The notes beneath the pieces were generated by a model. That model worked only from the letters and a program-made list of their open reading frames with translations. It did not search any database and was not told the origin of the DNA. Below are positions 1-12,600 of a stretch of DNA of 64,000 bases, one piece after another. The translations under genes and the position numbers were made by a program. The first letter of the stretch is position 1. The number at the start of each line of letters is the position of its first letter. This DNA comes from Azorinus chamasolen (Eukaryota; Mollusca; Bivalvia; Cardiida; Solecurtidae): positions 18,168,526 to 18,232,525 of the forward strand of contig OY755247.1 in the NCBI GenBank assembly GCA_963576725.1. Reading direction: 5' to 3'.

Positions 1-166
1 TATTTTGCCATTTTGTAAGATAGAGCCAATTTCATTTTTTGACCGATTCGACAGGTCCGCGCCTGTCGATTATTGGTGAAATTCTCAAAACAATATTTTT
101 GCACTATCTTCACATATATTAAAGATAAGTTACTTTTAAGTTAATTTCGATATAATCTAGACATTT
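1..166. repeat. Reference full-length (type A) AT-satellite monomer
   Basis: First complete monomer, used here as reference. In order it holds a start block (TATTTTGCCATTTTGTAAG), a T-tract, GACCGA, the hairpin at 48-69, TATTGGTGAAATTCTCAAAA, then an AT-rich half with GCACTATCTTCACATATATT and a TATAATCTAGACATTT end. I count 50 G+C in 166 bases. Confidence 0.95.
48..69. repeat. Hairpin (dyad) in type A monomer, repeated in every A copy
   Basis: Perfect 8-bp inverted repeat, TCGACAGG (48-55) and CCTGTCGA (62-69), around a 6-nt loop TCCGCG. It is the only GC-rich part of the monomer. The B class keeps only the CAGG/CCTG core. C, D and E lose part or all of it. It is a possible protein-binding or cruciform site and the hotspot for length variation. 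Confidence 0.9.
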
Positions 167-1162
167 TATTTTGCCATTTTGTAAGATAGAGCCAATTTCA
201 TTTTTTGACCGATTCGACAGGTCCGCGCCTGTCGATTATTGGTGAAATTCTCAAAACAATATTTTTGCACTATCTTCACATATATTAGAGATAAGTTACC
301 TTTAAGTTAATTTCAATATAATCTAGACATTTTATTTCGCCATTTTGTAAGATAGAGCCATTTTCATTTTTTGACCGATTCGACAGGTCCGCGCCTGTCG
401 ATTATTGATGAAATTCTCAAAACAATATTTTTGCACTATCTTCACATATATTAGAGATAAGTTACTTTTAAGTTAATTTCGATATAATCTAGACATTTTA
501 TTTTGCCATTTGGTAAGATAGAGCCATTTTCATTTTTTGACCGAATCGATTATTGGTGAAATTCTCAAAACAATATTTTTGCACTATCTTCACATATATA
601 AAAGATAATTTACTTTTAAGATAATTTCAATATAATCTAGACATTTTATTTCGCCATTTTGTAAGATAGAGCCATTTTCATTTTTTGACCGATTCGACAG
701 GTCCGCGCCTGTCGATTATTGATGAAATTCTCAAAACAATATTTTTGCACTATCTTCACATATATTAAAGATAAGTTACTTTTAAGTTAATTTCGGTATA
801 ATCTAGACATTTTATTTTGCCATTTTGTAAGATAGAGCCAATTTCATTGGTCGATTATTGGTGAAATTCTCAAAACAATATTTTTGCACTATCTTCACAT
901 ATATTAGAGATAAGTTACCTTTAAGTTAATTTCAATATAATCTAGACATTTTATTTCGCCATTTTGTAAGATAGAGCCATTTTCATTTTTTGACCGATTC
1001 GACAGGTCCGCGCCTGTCGATTATTGGTGAAATTCTCAAAACAATATTTTTGCACTATCTTCACATATATTAAAGATAAGTTACTTTTAAGTTAATTTCG
1101 ATATAATCTAGACATTTTATTTTGCCATTTTGTAAGATAGAGCCATTTTCATTTTTTGACCG

Positions 1163-1179
1163 ATTCGACAGGTCCGGGC
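1163..1179 (+). other. CENP-B box-like 17-mer in type B monomer
   Basis: ATTCGACAGGTCCGGGC matches the CENP-B box core NTTCGNNNNANNCGGGN at 8 of 9 fixed positions; the central A is G. It recurs in every B monomer, for example in those of the A-B-D trimers near 2,420 and 2,900. Type A monomers have CGCG instead of CGGG and match 7 of 9. By chance, an 8/9 match is expected in about 3-4% of 166-bp sequences scanned on both strands, so this is suggestive only. Function is unproven. Confidence 0.45.
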
Positions 1180-2203
1180 CTGAAAAATATTGATGAAATT
1201 CTCAAAACAATATTTTTGCACTATCTTCACATATATTAGAGATAAGTTACTTTTAAGTTAATTTCGATATAATCTAGACATTTTATTTTGCCATTTGGTA
1301 AGATAGAGCCATTTTCATTTTTTGACCGATTCGATTATTGGTGAAATTCTCAAAACAATATTTTTGCACTATCTTCACATATATAAAAGATAAGTTACTT
1401 TTAAGTTAATTTCAATATAATCTAGACATTTTATTTCGCCATTTTGTAAGATAGAGCCATTTTCATTTTTTGACCGATTCGACAGGTCCGCGCCTGTCGA
1501 TTATTGGTGAAATTCTCAAAACAATATTTTTGCACTATCTTCACATATATTAAAGATAAGTTACTTTTAAGTTAATTTCGGTATAATCTAGACATTTTAT
1601 TTTGCCATTTTGTAAGATAGAGCCAATTTCATTGGTCGATTATTGGTGAAATTCTCAAAACAATATATTTGCACTATCTTCACATATATTAGAGATAAGT
1701 TACCTTTAGGTTAATTTCAATATAATCTAGACATTTTATTTCGCCATTTTGTAAGATAGAGCCATTTTCATTTTTTGACCGATTCGACAGGTCCGCGCCT
1801 GTCGATTATTGGTGAAATTCTCAAAACAATATTTTTGCACTATCTTCACATATATTAAAGATAAGTTACTTTTAAGTTAATTTCGATATAATATAGACAT
1901 TTTATTTTGCCATTTTGTAAGATAGAGCCATTTTCATTTTTTGACCGATTCGACAAAAATATTGATGAAATTCTCAAAACAATATTTTTGCACTATCTTC
2001 ACATATATTAGAGATAAGTTACTTTTAAGTTAATTTCGATATAATCTAGACATTTTATTTTGCCATTTGGTAAGATAGAGCCATTTTCATTTTTTGACCG
2101 ATTCAATTATTGGTGAAATTCTCAAAACAATATTTTTGCACTATCTTCACATATATAAGAGATAAGTTACTTTTAAGTTAATTTCAATATAATCTAGACA
2201 TTT

Positions 2204-3163
2204 TATTTCGCCATTTTGTAAGATAGAGCCATTTTCATTTTTTGACCGATTCGACAGGTCCGCGCCTGTCGATTATTGGTGAAATTCTCAAAACAATATT
2301 TTTGCACTATCTTCACATATATTAAAGATAAGTTACTTTTAAGTTAATTTCGATATAATCTAGACATTTTATTTTGCCATTTTGTAAGATAGAGCCATTT
2401 TCATTTTTTGACCGATTCGACAGGTCCGGGCCTGAAAAATATTGATGAAATTCTCAAAACAATATTTTTGCACTATCTTCACATATATTAGAGATAAGTT
2501 ACTTTTAAGTTAATTTCGATATAATCTAGACATTTTATTTTGCCATTTGGTAAGATAGAGCCATTTTCATTTTTTGACCGATTCGATTATTGGTGAAATT
2601 CTCAAAACAATATTTTTGCACTATCTTCACATATATAAGAGATAAGTTACTTTTAAGTTAATTTCAATATAATCTAGACATTTTATTTCGCCATTTTGTA
2701 AGATAGAGCCATTTTCATTTTTTGACCGATTCGACAGGTCCGCGCCTGTCGATTATTGGTGAAATTCTCAAAACAATATTTTTGCACTATCTTCACATAT
2801 ATTAAAGATAAGTTACTTTTAAGTTAATTTCGATATAATCTAGACATTTTATTTTGCCATTTTGTAAGATAGAGCCATTTTCATTTTTTGACCGATTCGA
2901 CAGGTCCGGGCCTGAAAAATATTGATGAAATTCTCAAAACAATATTTTTGCACTATCTTCACATATATTAGAGATAAGTTACTTTTAAGTTAATTTCGAT
3001 ATAATCTAGACATTTTATTTTGCCATTTGGTAAGATAGAGCCATTTTCATTTTTTGACCGATTCGATTATTGGTGAAATTCTCAAAACAATATTTTTGCA
3101 CTATCTTCACATATATAAAAGATAAGTTACTTTTAAGTTAATTTCAATATAATCTAGACATTT
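2204..3163. repeat. Two tandem A-B-D trimers (480 bp each)
   Basis: Monomer starts at 2,204, 2,684 and 3,164 show an exact 480-bp period made of A (166), B (166) and D (148). A-B-D is the commonest short-range unit of the array and recurs, for example, around 14,340-15,120. In it the CENP-B-like box (B) is present in one of three monomers and one of three (D) has no hairpin. Confidence 0.85.
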
Positions 3164-4886
3164 TATTTCGCCATTTTGTAAGATAGAGCCATTTTCATTT
3201 TTTGACCGATTCGACAGGTCCGCGCCTGTCGATTATTGATGAAATTCTCAAAACAATATTTTTGCACTATCTTCACATATATTAAAGATAAGTTACTTTT
3301 AAGTTAATTTCGGTATAATCTAGACATTTTATTTTGCCATTTTGTAAGATAGAGCCAATTTCATTGGTCGATTATTGGTGAAATTCTCAAAACAATATTT
3401 TTGCACTATCTTCACATATATTAAAGATAAGTTACTTTTAAGTTAATTTTGATATAATCTAGACATTTTATTTTGCCATTTTGTAAGATAGAGCCATTTT
3501 CATTTTTTGACCGATTCGACAGGTCCGGGCCTGAAAAATATTGATGAAATTCTCAAAACAATATTTTTGCACTATCTTCACATATATTAGAGATAAGTTA
3601 CTTTTAAGTTAATTTCGATATAATCTAGACATTTTATTTTGCCATTTGGTAAGATAGAGCCATTTTCATTTTTTGACCGATTCGATTATTGGTGAAATTC
3701 TCAAAACAATATTTTTGCACTATCTTCACATATATAAGAGATAAGTTACTTTTAAGTTAATTTCAATATAATCTAGACATTTTATTTCGCCATTTTGTAA
3801 GATAGAGCCATTTTCATTTTTTGACCGATTCGACAGGTCCGCGCCTGTCGATTATTGGTGAAATTCTCAAAACAATATTTTTGCACTATCTTCACATATA
3901 TTAAAGATAAGTTACTTTTAAGTTAATTTCGGTATAATCTAGACATTTTATTTTGCCATTTTGTAAGATAGAGCCAATTTCATTGGTCGATTATTGGTGA
4001 AATTCTCAAAACAATATATTTGCACTATCTTCACATATATTAGAGATAAGTTACCTTTAAGTTAATTTCAATATAATCTAGACATTTTATTTCGCCATTT
4101 TGTAAGATAGAGCCATTTTCATTTTTTGACCGATTCGACAGGTCCGCGCCTGTCGATTATTGGTGAAATTCTCAAAACAATATTTTTGCACTATCTTCAC
4201 ATATATTAAAGATAAGTTACTTTTAAGTTAATTTCGATATAATATAGACATTTTATTTTGCCATTTTGTAAGATAGAGCCATTTTCATTTTTTGACCGAT
4301 TCGACAAAAATATTGATGAAATTCTCAAAACAATATTTTTGCACTATCTTCACATATATTAGAGATAAGTTACTTTTAAGTTAATTTCGATATAATCTAG
4401 ACATTTTATTTTGCCATTTGGTAAGATAGAGCCATTTTCATTTTTTGACCGATTCGATTATTGGTGAAATTCTCAAAACAATATTTTTGCACTATCTTCA
4501 CATATATAAGAGATAAGTTACTTTTAAGTTAATTTCAATATAATCTAGACATTTTATTTCGCCATTTTGTAAGATAGAGCCATTTTCATTTTTTGACCGA
4601 TTCGACAGGTCCGCGCCTGTCGATTATTGGTGAAATTCTCAAAACAATATTTTTGCACTATCTTCACATATATTAAAGATAAGTTACTTTTAAGTTAATT
4701 TCGATATAATCTAGACATTTTATTTTGCCATTTTGTAAGATAGAGCCAATTTCATTTTTTGACCGATTCGACAGGTCCGCGCCTGTCGATTATTGGTGAA
4801 ATTCTCAAAACAATATTTTTGCACTATCTTCACATATATTAAAGATAAGTTACTTTTAAGTTAATTTCGATATAATCTAGACATTT

Positions 4887-7800
4887 TATTTTGCCATTTT
4901 GTAAGATAGAGCCAATTTCATTTTTTGACCGATTCGACAGGTCCGCGCCTGTCGATTATTGGTGAAATTCTCAAAACAATATTTTTGCACTATCTTCACA
5001 TATATTAGAGATAAGTTACCTTTAAGTTAATTTCAATATAATCTAGACATTTTATTTCGCCATTTTGTAAGATAGAGCCATTTTCATTTTTTGACCGATT
5101 CGACAGGTCCGCGCCTGTCGATTATTGATGAAATTCTCAAAACAATATTTTTGCACTATCTTCACATATATTAGAGATAAGTTACTTTTAAGTTAATTTC
5201 GATATAATCTAGACATTTTATTTTGCCATTTGGTAAGATAGAGCCATTTTCATTTTTTGACCGAATCGATTATTGGTGAAATTCTCAAAACAATATTTTT
5301 GCACTATCTTCACATATATAAAAGATAATTTACTTTTAAGATAATTTCAATATAATCTAGACATTTTATTTCGCCATTTTGTAAGATAGAGCCATTTTCA
5401 TTTTTTGACCGATTCGACAGGTCCGCGCCTGTCGATTATTGATGAAATTCTCAAAACAATATTTTTGCACTATCTTCACATATATTAAAGATAAGTTACT
5501 TTTAAGTTAATTTCGGTATAATCTAGACATTTTATTTTGCCATTTTGTAAGATAGAGCCAATTTCATTGGTCGATTATTGGTGAAATTCTCAAAACAATA
5601 TTTTTGCACTATCTTCACATATATTAGAGATAAGTTACCTTTAAGTTAATTTCAATATAATCTAGACATTTTATTTCGCCATTTTGTAAGATAGAGCCAT
5701 TTTCATTTTTTGACCGATTCGACAGGTCCGCGCCTGTCGATTATTGGTGAAATTCTCAAAACAATATTTTTGCACTATCTTCACATATATTAAAGATAAG
5801 TTACTTTTAAGTTAATTTCGATATAATCTAGACATTTTATTTTGCCATTTTGTAAGATAGAGCCATTTTCATTTTTTGACCGATTCGACAGGTCCGGGCC
5901 TGAAAAATATTGATGAAATTCTCAAAACAATATTTTTGCACTATCTTCACATATATTAGAGATAAGTTACTTTTAAGTTAATTTCGATATAATCTAGACA
6001 TTTTATTTTGCCATTTGGTAAGATAGAGCCATTTTCATTTTTTGACCGATTCGATTATTGGTGAAATTCTCAAAACAATATTTTTGCACTATCTTCACAT
6101 ATATAAAAGATAAGTTACTTTTAAGTTAATTTCAATATAATCTAGACATTTTATTTCGCCATTTTGTAAGATAGAGCCATTTTCATTTTTTGACCGATTC
6201 GACAGGTCCGCGCCTGTCGATTATTGGTGAAATTCTCAAAACAATATTTTTGCACTATCTTCACATATATTAAAGATAAGTTACTTTTAAGTTAATTTCG
6301 GTATAATCTAGACATTTTATTTTGCCATTTTGTAAGATAGAGCCAATTTCATTGGTCGATTATTGGTGAAATTCTCAAAACAATATATTTGCACTATCTT
6401 CACATATATTAGAGATAAGTTACCTTTAGGTTAATTTCAATATAATCTAGACATTTTATTTCGCCATTTTGTAAGATAGAGCCATTTTCATTTTTTGACC
6501 GATTCGACAGGTCCGCGCCTGTCGATTATTGGTGAAATTCTCAAAACAATATTTTTGCACTATCTTCACATATATTAAAGATAAGTTACTTTTAAGTTAA
6601 TTTCGATATAATATAGACATTTTATTTTGCCATTTTGTAAGATAGTGCCATTTTCATTTTTTGACCGATTCGACAAAAATATTGATGAAATTCTCAAAAC
6701 AATATTTTTGCACTATCTTCACATATATTAGAGATAAGTTACTTTTAAGTTAATTTCGATATAATCTAGACATTTTATTTTGCCATTTGGTAAGATAGAG
6801 CCAATTTCATTGGTCGATTATTGGTGAAATTCTCAAAACAATATATTTGCACTATCTTCACATATATTAGAGATAAGTTACCTTTAAGTTAATTTCAATA
6901 TAATCTAGACATTTTATTTCGCCATTTTGTAAGATAGAGCCATTTTCATTTTTTGACCGATTCGACAGGTCCGCGCCTGTCGATTATTGGTGAAATTCTC
7001 AAAACAATATTTTTGCACTATCTTCACATATATTAAAGATAAGTTACTTTTAAGTTAATTTCGATATAATCTAGACATTTTATTTTGCCATTTTGTAAGA
7101 TAGAGCCATTTTCATTTTTTGACCGATTCGACAAAAATATTGATGAAATTCTCAAAACAATATTTTTGCACTATCTTCACATATATTAGAGATAAGTTAC
7201 TTTTAAGTTAATTTCGATATAATCTAGACATTTTATTTTGCCATTTGGTAAGATAGAGCCATTTTCATTTTTTGACCGATTCGATTATTGGTGAAATTCT
7301 CAAAACAATATTTTTGCACTATCTTCACATATATAAGAGATAAGTTACTTTTAAGTTAATTTCAATATAATCTAGACATTTTATTTCGCCATTTTGTAAG
7401 ATAGAGCCATTTTCATTTTTTGACCGATTCGACAGGTCCGCGCCTGTCGATTATTGGTGAAATTCTCAAAACAATATTTTTGCACTATCTTCACATATAT
7501 TAGAGATAAGTTACCTTTAAGTTAATTTCAATATAATCTAGACATTTTATTTCGCCATTTTGTAAGATAGAGCCATTTTCATTTTTTGACCGATTCGACA
7601 GGTCCGCGCCTGTCGATTATTGATGAAATTCTCAAAACAATATTTTTGCACTATCTTCACATATATTAGAGATAAGTTACTTTTAAGTTAATTTCGATAT
7701 AATCTAGACATTTTATTTTGCCATTTGGTAAGATAGAGCCATTTTCATTTTTTGACCGATTCGATTATTGGTGAAATTCTCAAAACAATATTTTTGCACT

Positions 7801-9612
7801 ATCTTCACATATATAAAAGATAATTTACTTTTAAGATAATTTCAATATAATCTAGACATTTTATTTCGCCATTTTGTAAGATAGAGCCATTTTCATTTTT
7901 TGACCGATTCGACAGGTCCGCGCCTGTCGATTATTGATGAAATTCTCAAAACAATATTTTTGCACTATCTTCACATATATTAAAGATAAGTTACTTTTAA
8001 GTTAATTTCGGTATAATCTAGACATTTTATTTTGCCATTTTGTAAGATAGAGCCAATTTCATTGGTCGATTATTGGTGAAATTCTCAAAACAATATTTTT
8101 GCACTATCTTCACATATATTAGAGATAAGTTACCTTTAAGTTAATTTCAATATAATCTAGACATTTTATTTCGCCATTTTGTAAGATAGAGCCATTTTCA
8201 TTTTTTGACCGATTCGACAGGTCCGCGCCTGTCGATTATTGGTGAAATTCTCAAAACAATATTTTTGCACTATCTTCACATATATTAAAGATAAGTTACT
8301 TTTAAGTTAATTTCGATATAATATAGACATTTTATTTTGCCATTTTGTAAGATAGAGCCATTTTCATTTTTTGACCGATTCGACAAAAATATTGATGAAA
8401 TTCTCAAAACAATATTTTTGCACTATCTTCACATATATTAGAGATAAGTTACTTTTAAGTTAATTTCGATATAATCTAGACATTTTATTTTGCCATTTGG
8501 TAAGATAGAGCCATTTTTTTTTTTTTGACCGATTCGATTATTGGTGAAATTCTCAAAACAATATTTTTGCACTATCTTCACATATATAAGAGATAAGTTA
8601 CTTTTAAGTTAATTTCAATATAATCTAGACATTTTATTTCGCCATTTTGTAAGATAGAGCCATTTTCATTTTTTGACCGATTCGACAGGTCCGCGCCTGT
8701 CGATTATTGGTGAAATTCTCAAAACAATATTTTTGCACTATCTTCACATATATTAAAGATAAGTTACTTTTAAGTTAATTTCGATATAATCTAGACATTT
8801 TATTTTGCCATTTTGTAAGATAGAGCCATTTTCATTTTTTGACCGATTCGACAGGTCCGGGCCTGAAAAATATTGATGAAATTCTCAAAACAATATTTTT
8901 GCACTATCTTCACATATATTAGAGATAAGTTACTTTTAAGTTAATTTCGATATAATCTAGACATTTTATTTTGCCATTTGGTAAGATAGAGCCATTTTCA
9001 TTTTTTGACCGATTCGATTATTGGTGAAATTCTCAAAACAATATTTTTGCACTATCTTCACATATATAAGAGATAAGTTACTTTTAAGTTAATTTCAATA
9101 TAATCTAGACATTTTATTTCGCCATTTTGTAAGATAGAGCCATTTTCATTTTTTGACCGATTCGACAGGTCCGCGCCTGTCGATTATTGGTGAAATTCTC
9201 AAAACAATATTTTTGCACTATCTTCACATATATTAAAGATAAGTTACTTTTAAGTTAATTTCGATATAATCTAGACATTTTATTTTGCCATTTTGTAAGA
9301 TAGAGCCAATTTCATTTTTTGACCGATTCGACAGGTCCGCGCCTGTCGATTATTGGTGAAATTCTCAAAACAATATTTTTGCACTATCTTCACATATATT
9401 AGAGATAAGTTACTTTTAAGTTAATTTCAATATAATCTAGACATTTTATTTCGCCATTTTGTAAGATAGAGCCATTTTCATTTTTTGACCGATTCGACAG
9501 GTCCGCGCCTGTCGATTATTGATGAAATTCTCAAAACAATATTTTTGCACTATCTTCACATATATTAAAGATAAGTTACTTTTAAGTTAATTTCGGTATA
9601 ATCTAGACATTT
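4887..9612. repeat. 30-monomer higher-order repeat unit, copy 1
   Basis: HOR unit of 4,726 bp. Reading the monomer classes gives A A D A E A B D A E A C E A C D A A D A E A C D A B D A A A, which is 30 monomers; monomer 13 is an E with the D-type GGTAAG start. The class lengths (15 A, 2 B, 3 C, 6 D, 4 E) sum to 4,725, plus 1 bp from a T-tract expansion in monomer 24, exactly the observed spacing. Diagnostic markers are CCGAATCGAT at 5,261, GATAGTGCCA at 6,641 and a 13-T tract near 8,514. Confidence 0.9.
8486..8635. repeat. Type D monomer with 13-T expansion (HOR marker)
   Basis: The usual CCATTTTCATTTTTTGACC reads CCA followed by 13 T and GACC, as if the CA were lost and a T gained. The same rare form recurs 4,726 bp later (CCA at 8,511 and 13,237), confirming the HOR phase. 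Confidence 0.85.
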
Positions 9613-12600
9613 TATTTTGCCATTTTGTAAGATAGAGCCAATTTCATTTTTTGACCGATTCGACAGGTCCGCGCCTGTCGATTATTGGTGAAATTCTCAA
9701 AACAATATTTTTGCACTATCTTCACATATATTAGAGATAAGTTACCTTTAAGTTAATTTCAATATAATCTAGACATTTTATTTCGCCATTTTGTAAGATA
9801 GAGCCATTTTCATTTTTTGACCGATTCGACAGGTCCGCGCCTGTCGATTATTGATGAAATTCTCAAAACAATATTTTTGCACTATCTTCACATATATTAG
9901 AGATAAGTTACTTTTAAGTTAATTTCGATATAATCTAGACATTTTATTTTGCCATTTGGTAAGATAGAGCCATTTTCATTTTTTGACCGAATCGATTATT
10001 GGTGAAATTCTCAAAACAATATTTTTGCACTATCTTCACATATATAAAAGATAATTTACTTTTAAGATAATTTCAATATAATCTAGACATTTTATTTCGC
10101 CATTTTGTAAGATAGAGCCATTTTCATTTTTTGACCGATTCGACAGGTCCGCGCCTGTCGATTATTGATGAAATTCTCAAAACAATATTTTTGCACTATC
10201 TTCACATATATTAAAGATAAGTTACTTTTAAGTTAATTTCGGTATAATCTAGACATTTTATTTTGCCATTTTGTAAGATAGAGCCAATTTCATTGGTCGA
10301 TTATTGGTGAAATTCTCAAAACAATATTTTTGCACTATCTTCACATATATTAGAGATAAGTTACCTTTAAGTTAATTTCAATATAATCTAGACATTTTAT
10401 TTCGCCATTTTGTAAGATAGAGCCATTTTCATTTTTTGACCGATTCGACAGGTCCGCGCCTGTCGATTATTGGTGAAATTCTCAAAACAATATTTTTGCA
10501 CTATCTTCACATATATTAAAGATAAGTTACTTTTAAGTTAATTTCGATATAATCTAGACATTTTATTTTGCCATTTTGTAAGATAGAGCCATTTTCATTT
10601 TTTGACCGATTCGACAGGTCCGGGCCTGAAAAATATTGATGAAATTCTCAAAACAATATTTTTGCACTATCTTCACATATATTAGAGATAAGTTACTTTT
10701 AAGTTAATTTCGATATAATCTAGACATTTTATTTTGCCATTTGGTAAGATAGAGCCATTTTCATTTTTTGACCGATTCGATTATTGGTGAAATTCTCAAA
10801 ACAATATTTTTGCACTATCTTCACATATATAAAAGATAAGTTACTTTTAAGTTAATTTCAATATAATCTAGACATTTTATTTCGCCATTTTGTAAGATAG
10901 AGCCATTTTCATTTTTTGACCGATTCGACAGGTCCGCGCCTGTCGATTATTGGTGAAATTCTCAAAACAATATTTTTGCACTATCTTCACATATATTAAA
11001 GATAAGTTACTTTTAAGTTAATTTCGGTATAATCTAGACATTTTATTTTGCCATTTTGTAAGATAGAGCCAATTTCATTGGTCGATTATTGGTGAAATTC
11101 TCAAAACAATATATTTGCACTATCTTCACATATATTAGAGATAAGTTACCTTTAGGTTAATTTCAATATAATCTAGACATTTTATTTCGCCATTTTGTAA
11201 GATAGAGCCATTTTCATTTTTTGACCGATTCGACAGGTCCGCGCCTGTCGATTATTGGTGAAATTCTCAAAACAATATTTTTGCACTATCTTCACATATA
11301 TTAAAGATAAGTTACTTTTAAGTTAATTTCGATATAATATAGACATTTTATTTTGCCATTTTGTAAGATAGTGCCATTTTCATTTTTTGACCGATTCGAC
11401 AAAAATATTGATGAAATTCTCAAAACAATATTTTTGCACTATCTTCACATATATTAGAGATAAGTTACTTTTAAGTTAATTTCGATATAATCTAGACATT
11501 TTATTTTGCCATTTGGTAAGATAGAGCCAATTTCATTGGTCGATTATTGGTGAAATTCTCAAAACAATATATTTGCACTATCTTCACATATATTAGAGAT
11601 AAGTTACCTTTAAGTTAATTTCAATATAATCTAGACATTTTATTTCGCCATTTTGTAAGATAGAGCCATTTTCATTTTTTGACCGATTCGACAGGTCCGC
11701 GCCTGTCGATTATTGGTGAAATTCTCAAAACAATATTTTTGCACTATCTTCACATATATTAAAGATAAGTTACTTTTAAGTTAATTTCGATATAATCTAG
11801 ACATTTTATTTTGCCATTTTGTAAGATAGAGCCATTTTCATTTTTTGACCGATTCGACAAAAATATTGATGAAATTCTCAAAACAATATTTTTGCACTAT
11901 CTTCACATATATTAGAGATAAGTTACTTTTAAGTTAATTTCGATATAATCTAGACATTTTATTTTGCCATTTGGTAAGATAGAGCCATTTTCATTTTTTG
12001 ACCGATTCGATTATTGGTGAAATTCTCAAAACAATATTTTTGCACTATCTTCACATATATAAGAGATAAGTTACTTTTAAGTTAATTTCAATATAATCTA
12101 GACATTTTATTTCGCCATTTTGTAAGATAGAGCCATTTTCATTTTTTGACCGATTCGACAGGTCCGCGCCTGTCGATTATTGGTGAAATTCTCAAAACAA
12201 TATTTTTGCACTATCTTCACATATATTAGAGATAAGTTACCTTTAAGTTAATTTCAATATAATCTAGACATTTTATTTCGCCATTTTGTAAGATAGAGCC
12301 ATTTTCATTTTTTGACCGATTCGACAGGTCCGCGCCTGTCGATTATTGATGAAATTCTCAAAACAATATTTTTGCACTATCTTCACATATATTAGAGATA
12401 AGTTACTTTTAAGTTAATTTCGATATAATCTAGACATTTTATTTTGCCATTTGGTAAGATAGAGCCATTTTCATTTTTTGACCGATTCGATTATTGGTGA
12501 AATTCTCAAAACAATATTTTTGCACTATCTTCACATATATAAAAGATAATTTACTTTTAAGATAATTTCAATATAATCTAGACATTTTATTTCGCCATTT

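Larger units (their letters stand above)
1..4886. repeat. Variant copy of the 4.7-kb HOR
   Basis: Position 1 to about 2,082 aligns to 4,721-6,802 at a constant offset of 4,720, sharing rare markers such as CCGAATCGAT (541 and 5,261). After about 2,082 the monomer order differs: this copy continues with A-B-D trimers where the next copy has E, A, C. It is therefore a related HOR that has been reshuffled in its second half. Confidence 0.85.

Noticed and set aside
4721..9612. Assembly duplication as the sole explanation of the 4.7-kb repeat
   Set aside because: The preceding copy differs in its second half and the periods vary (4,720 and 4,726), with diverse other HOR offsets in the array. Artefact cannot be excluded for the near-identical pair without raw reads, but the ordered structure as a whole looks real.
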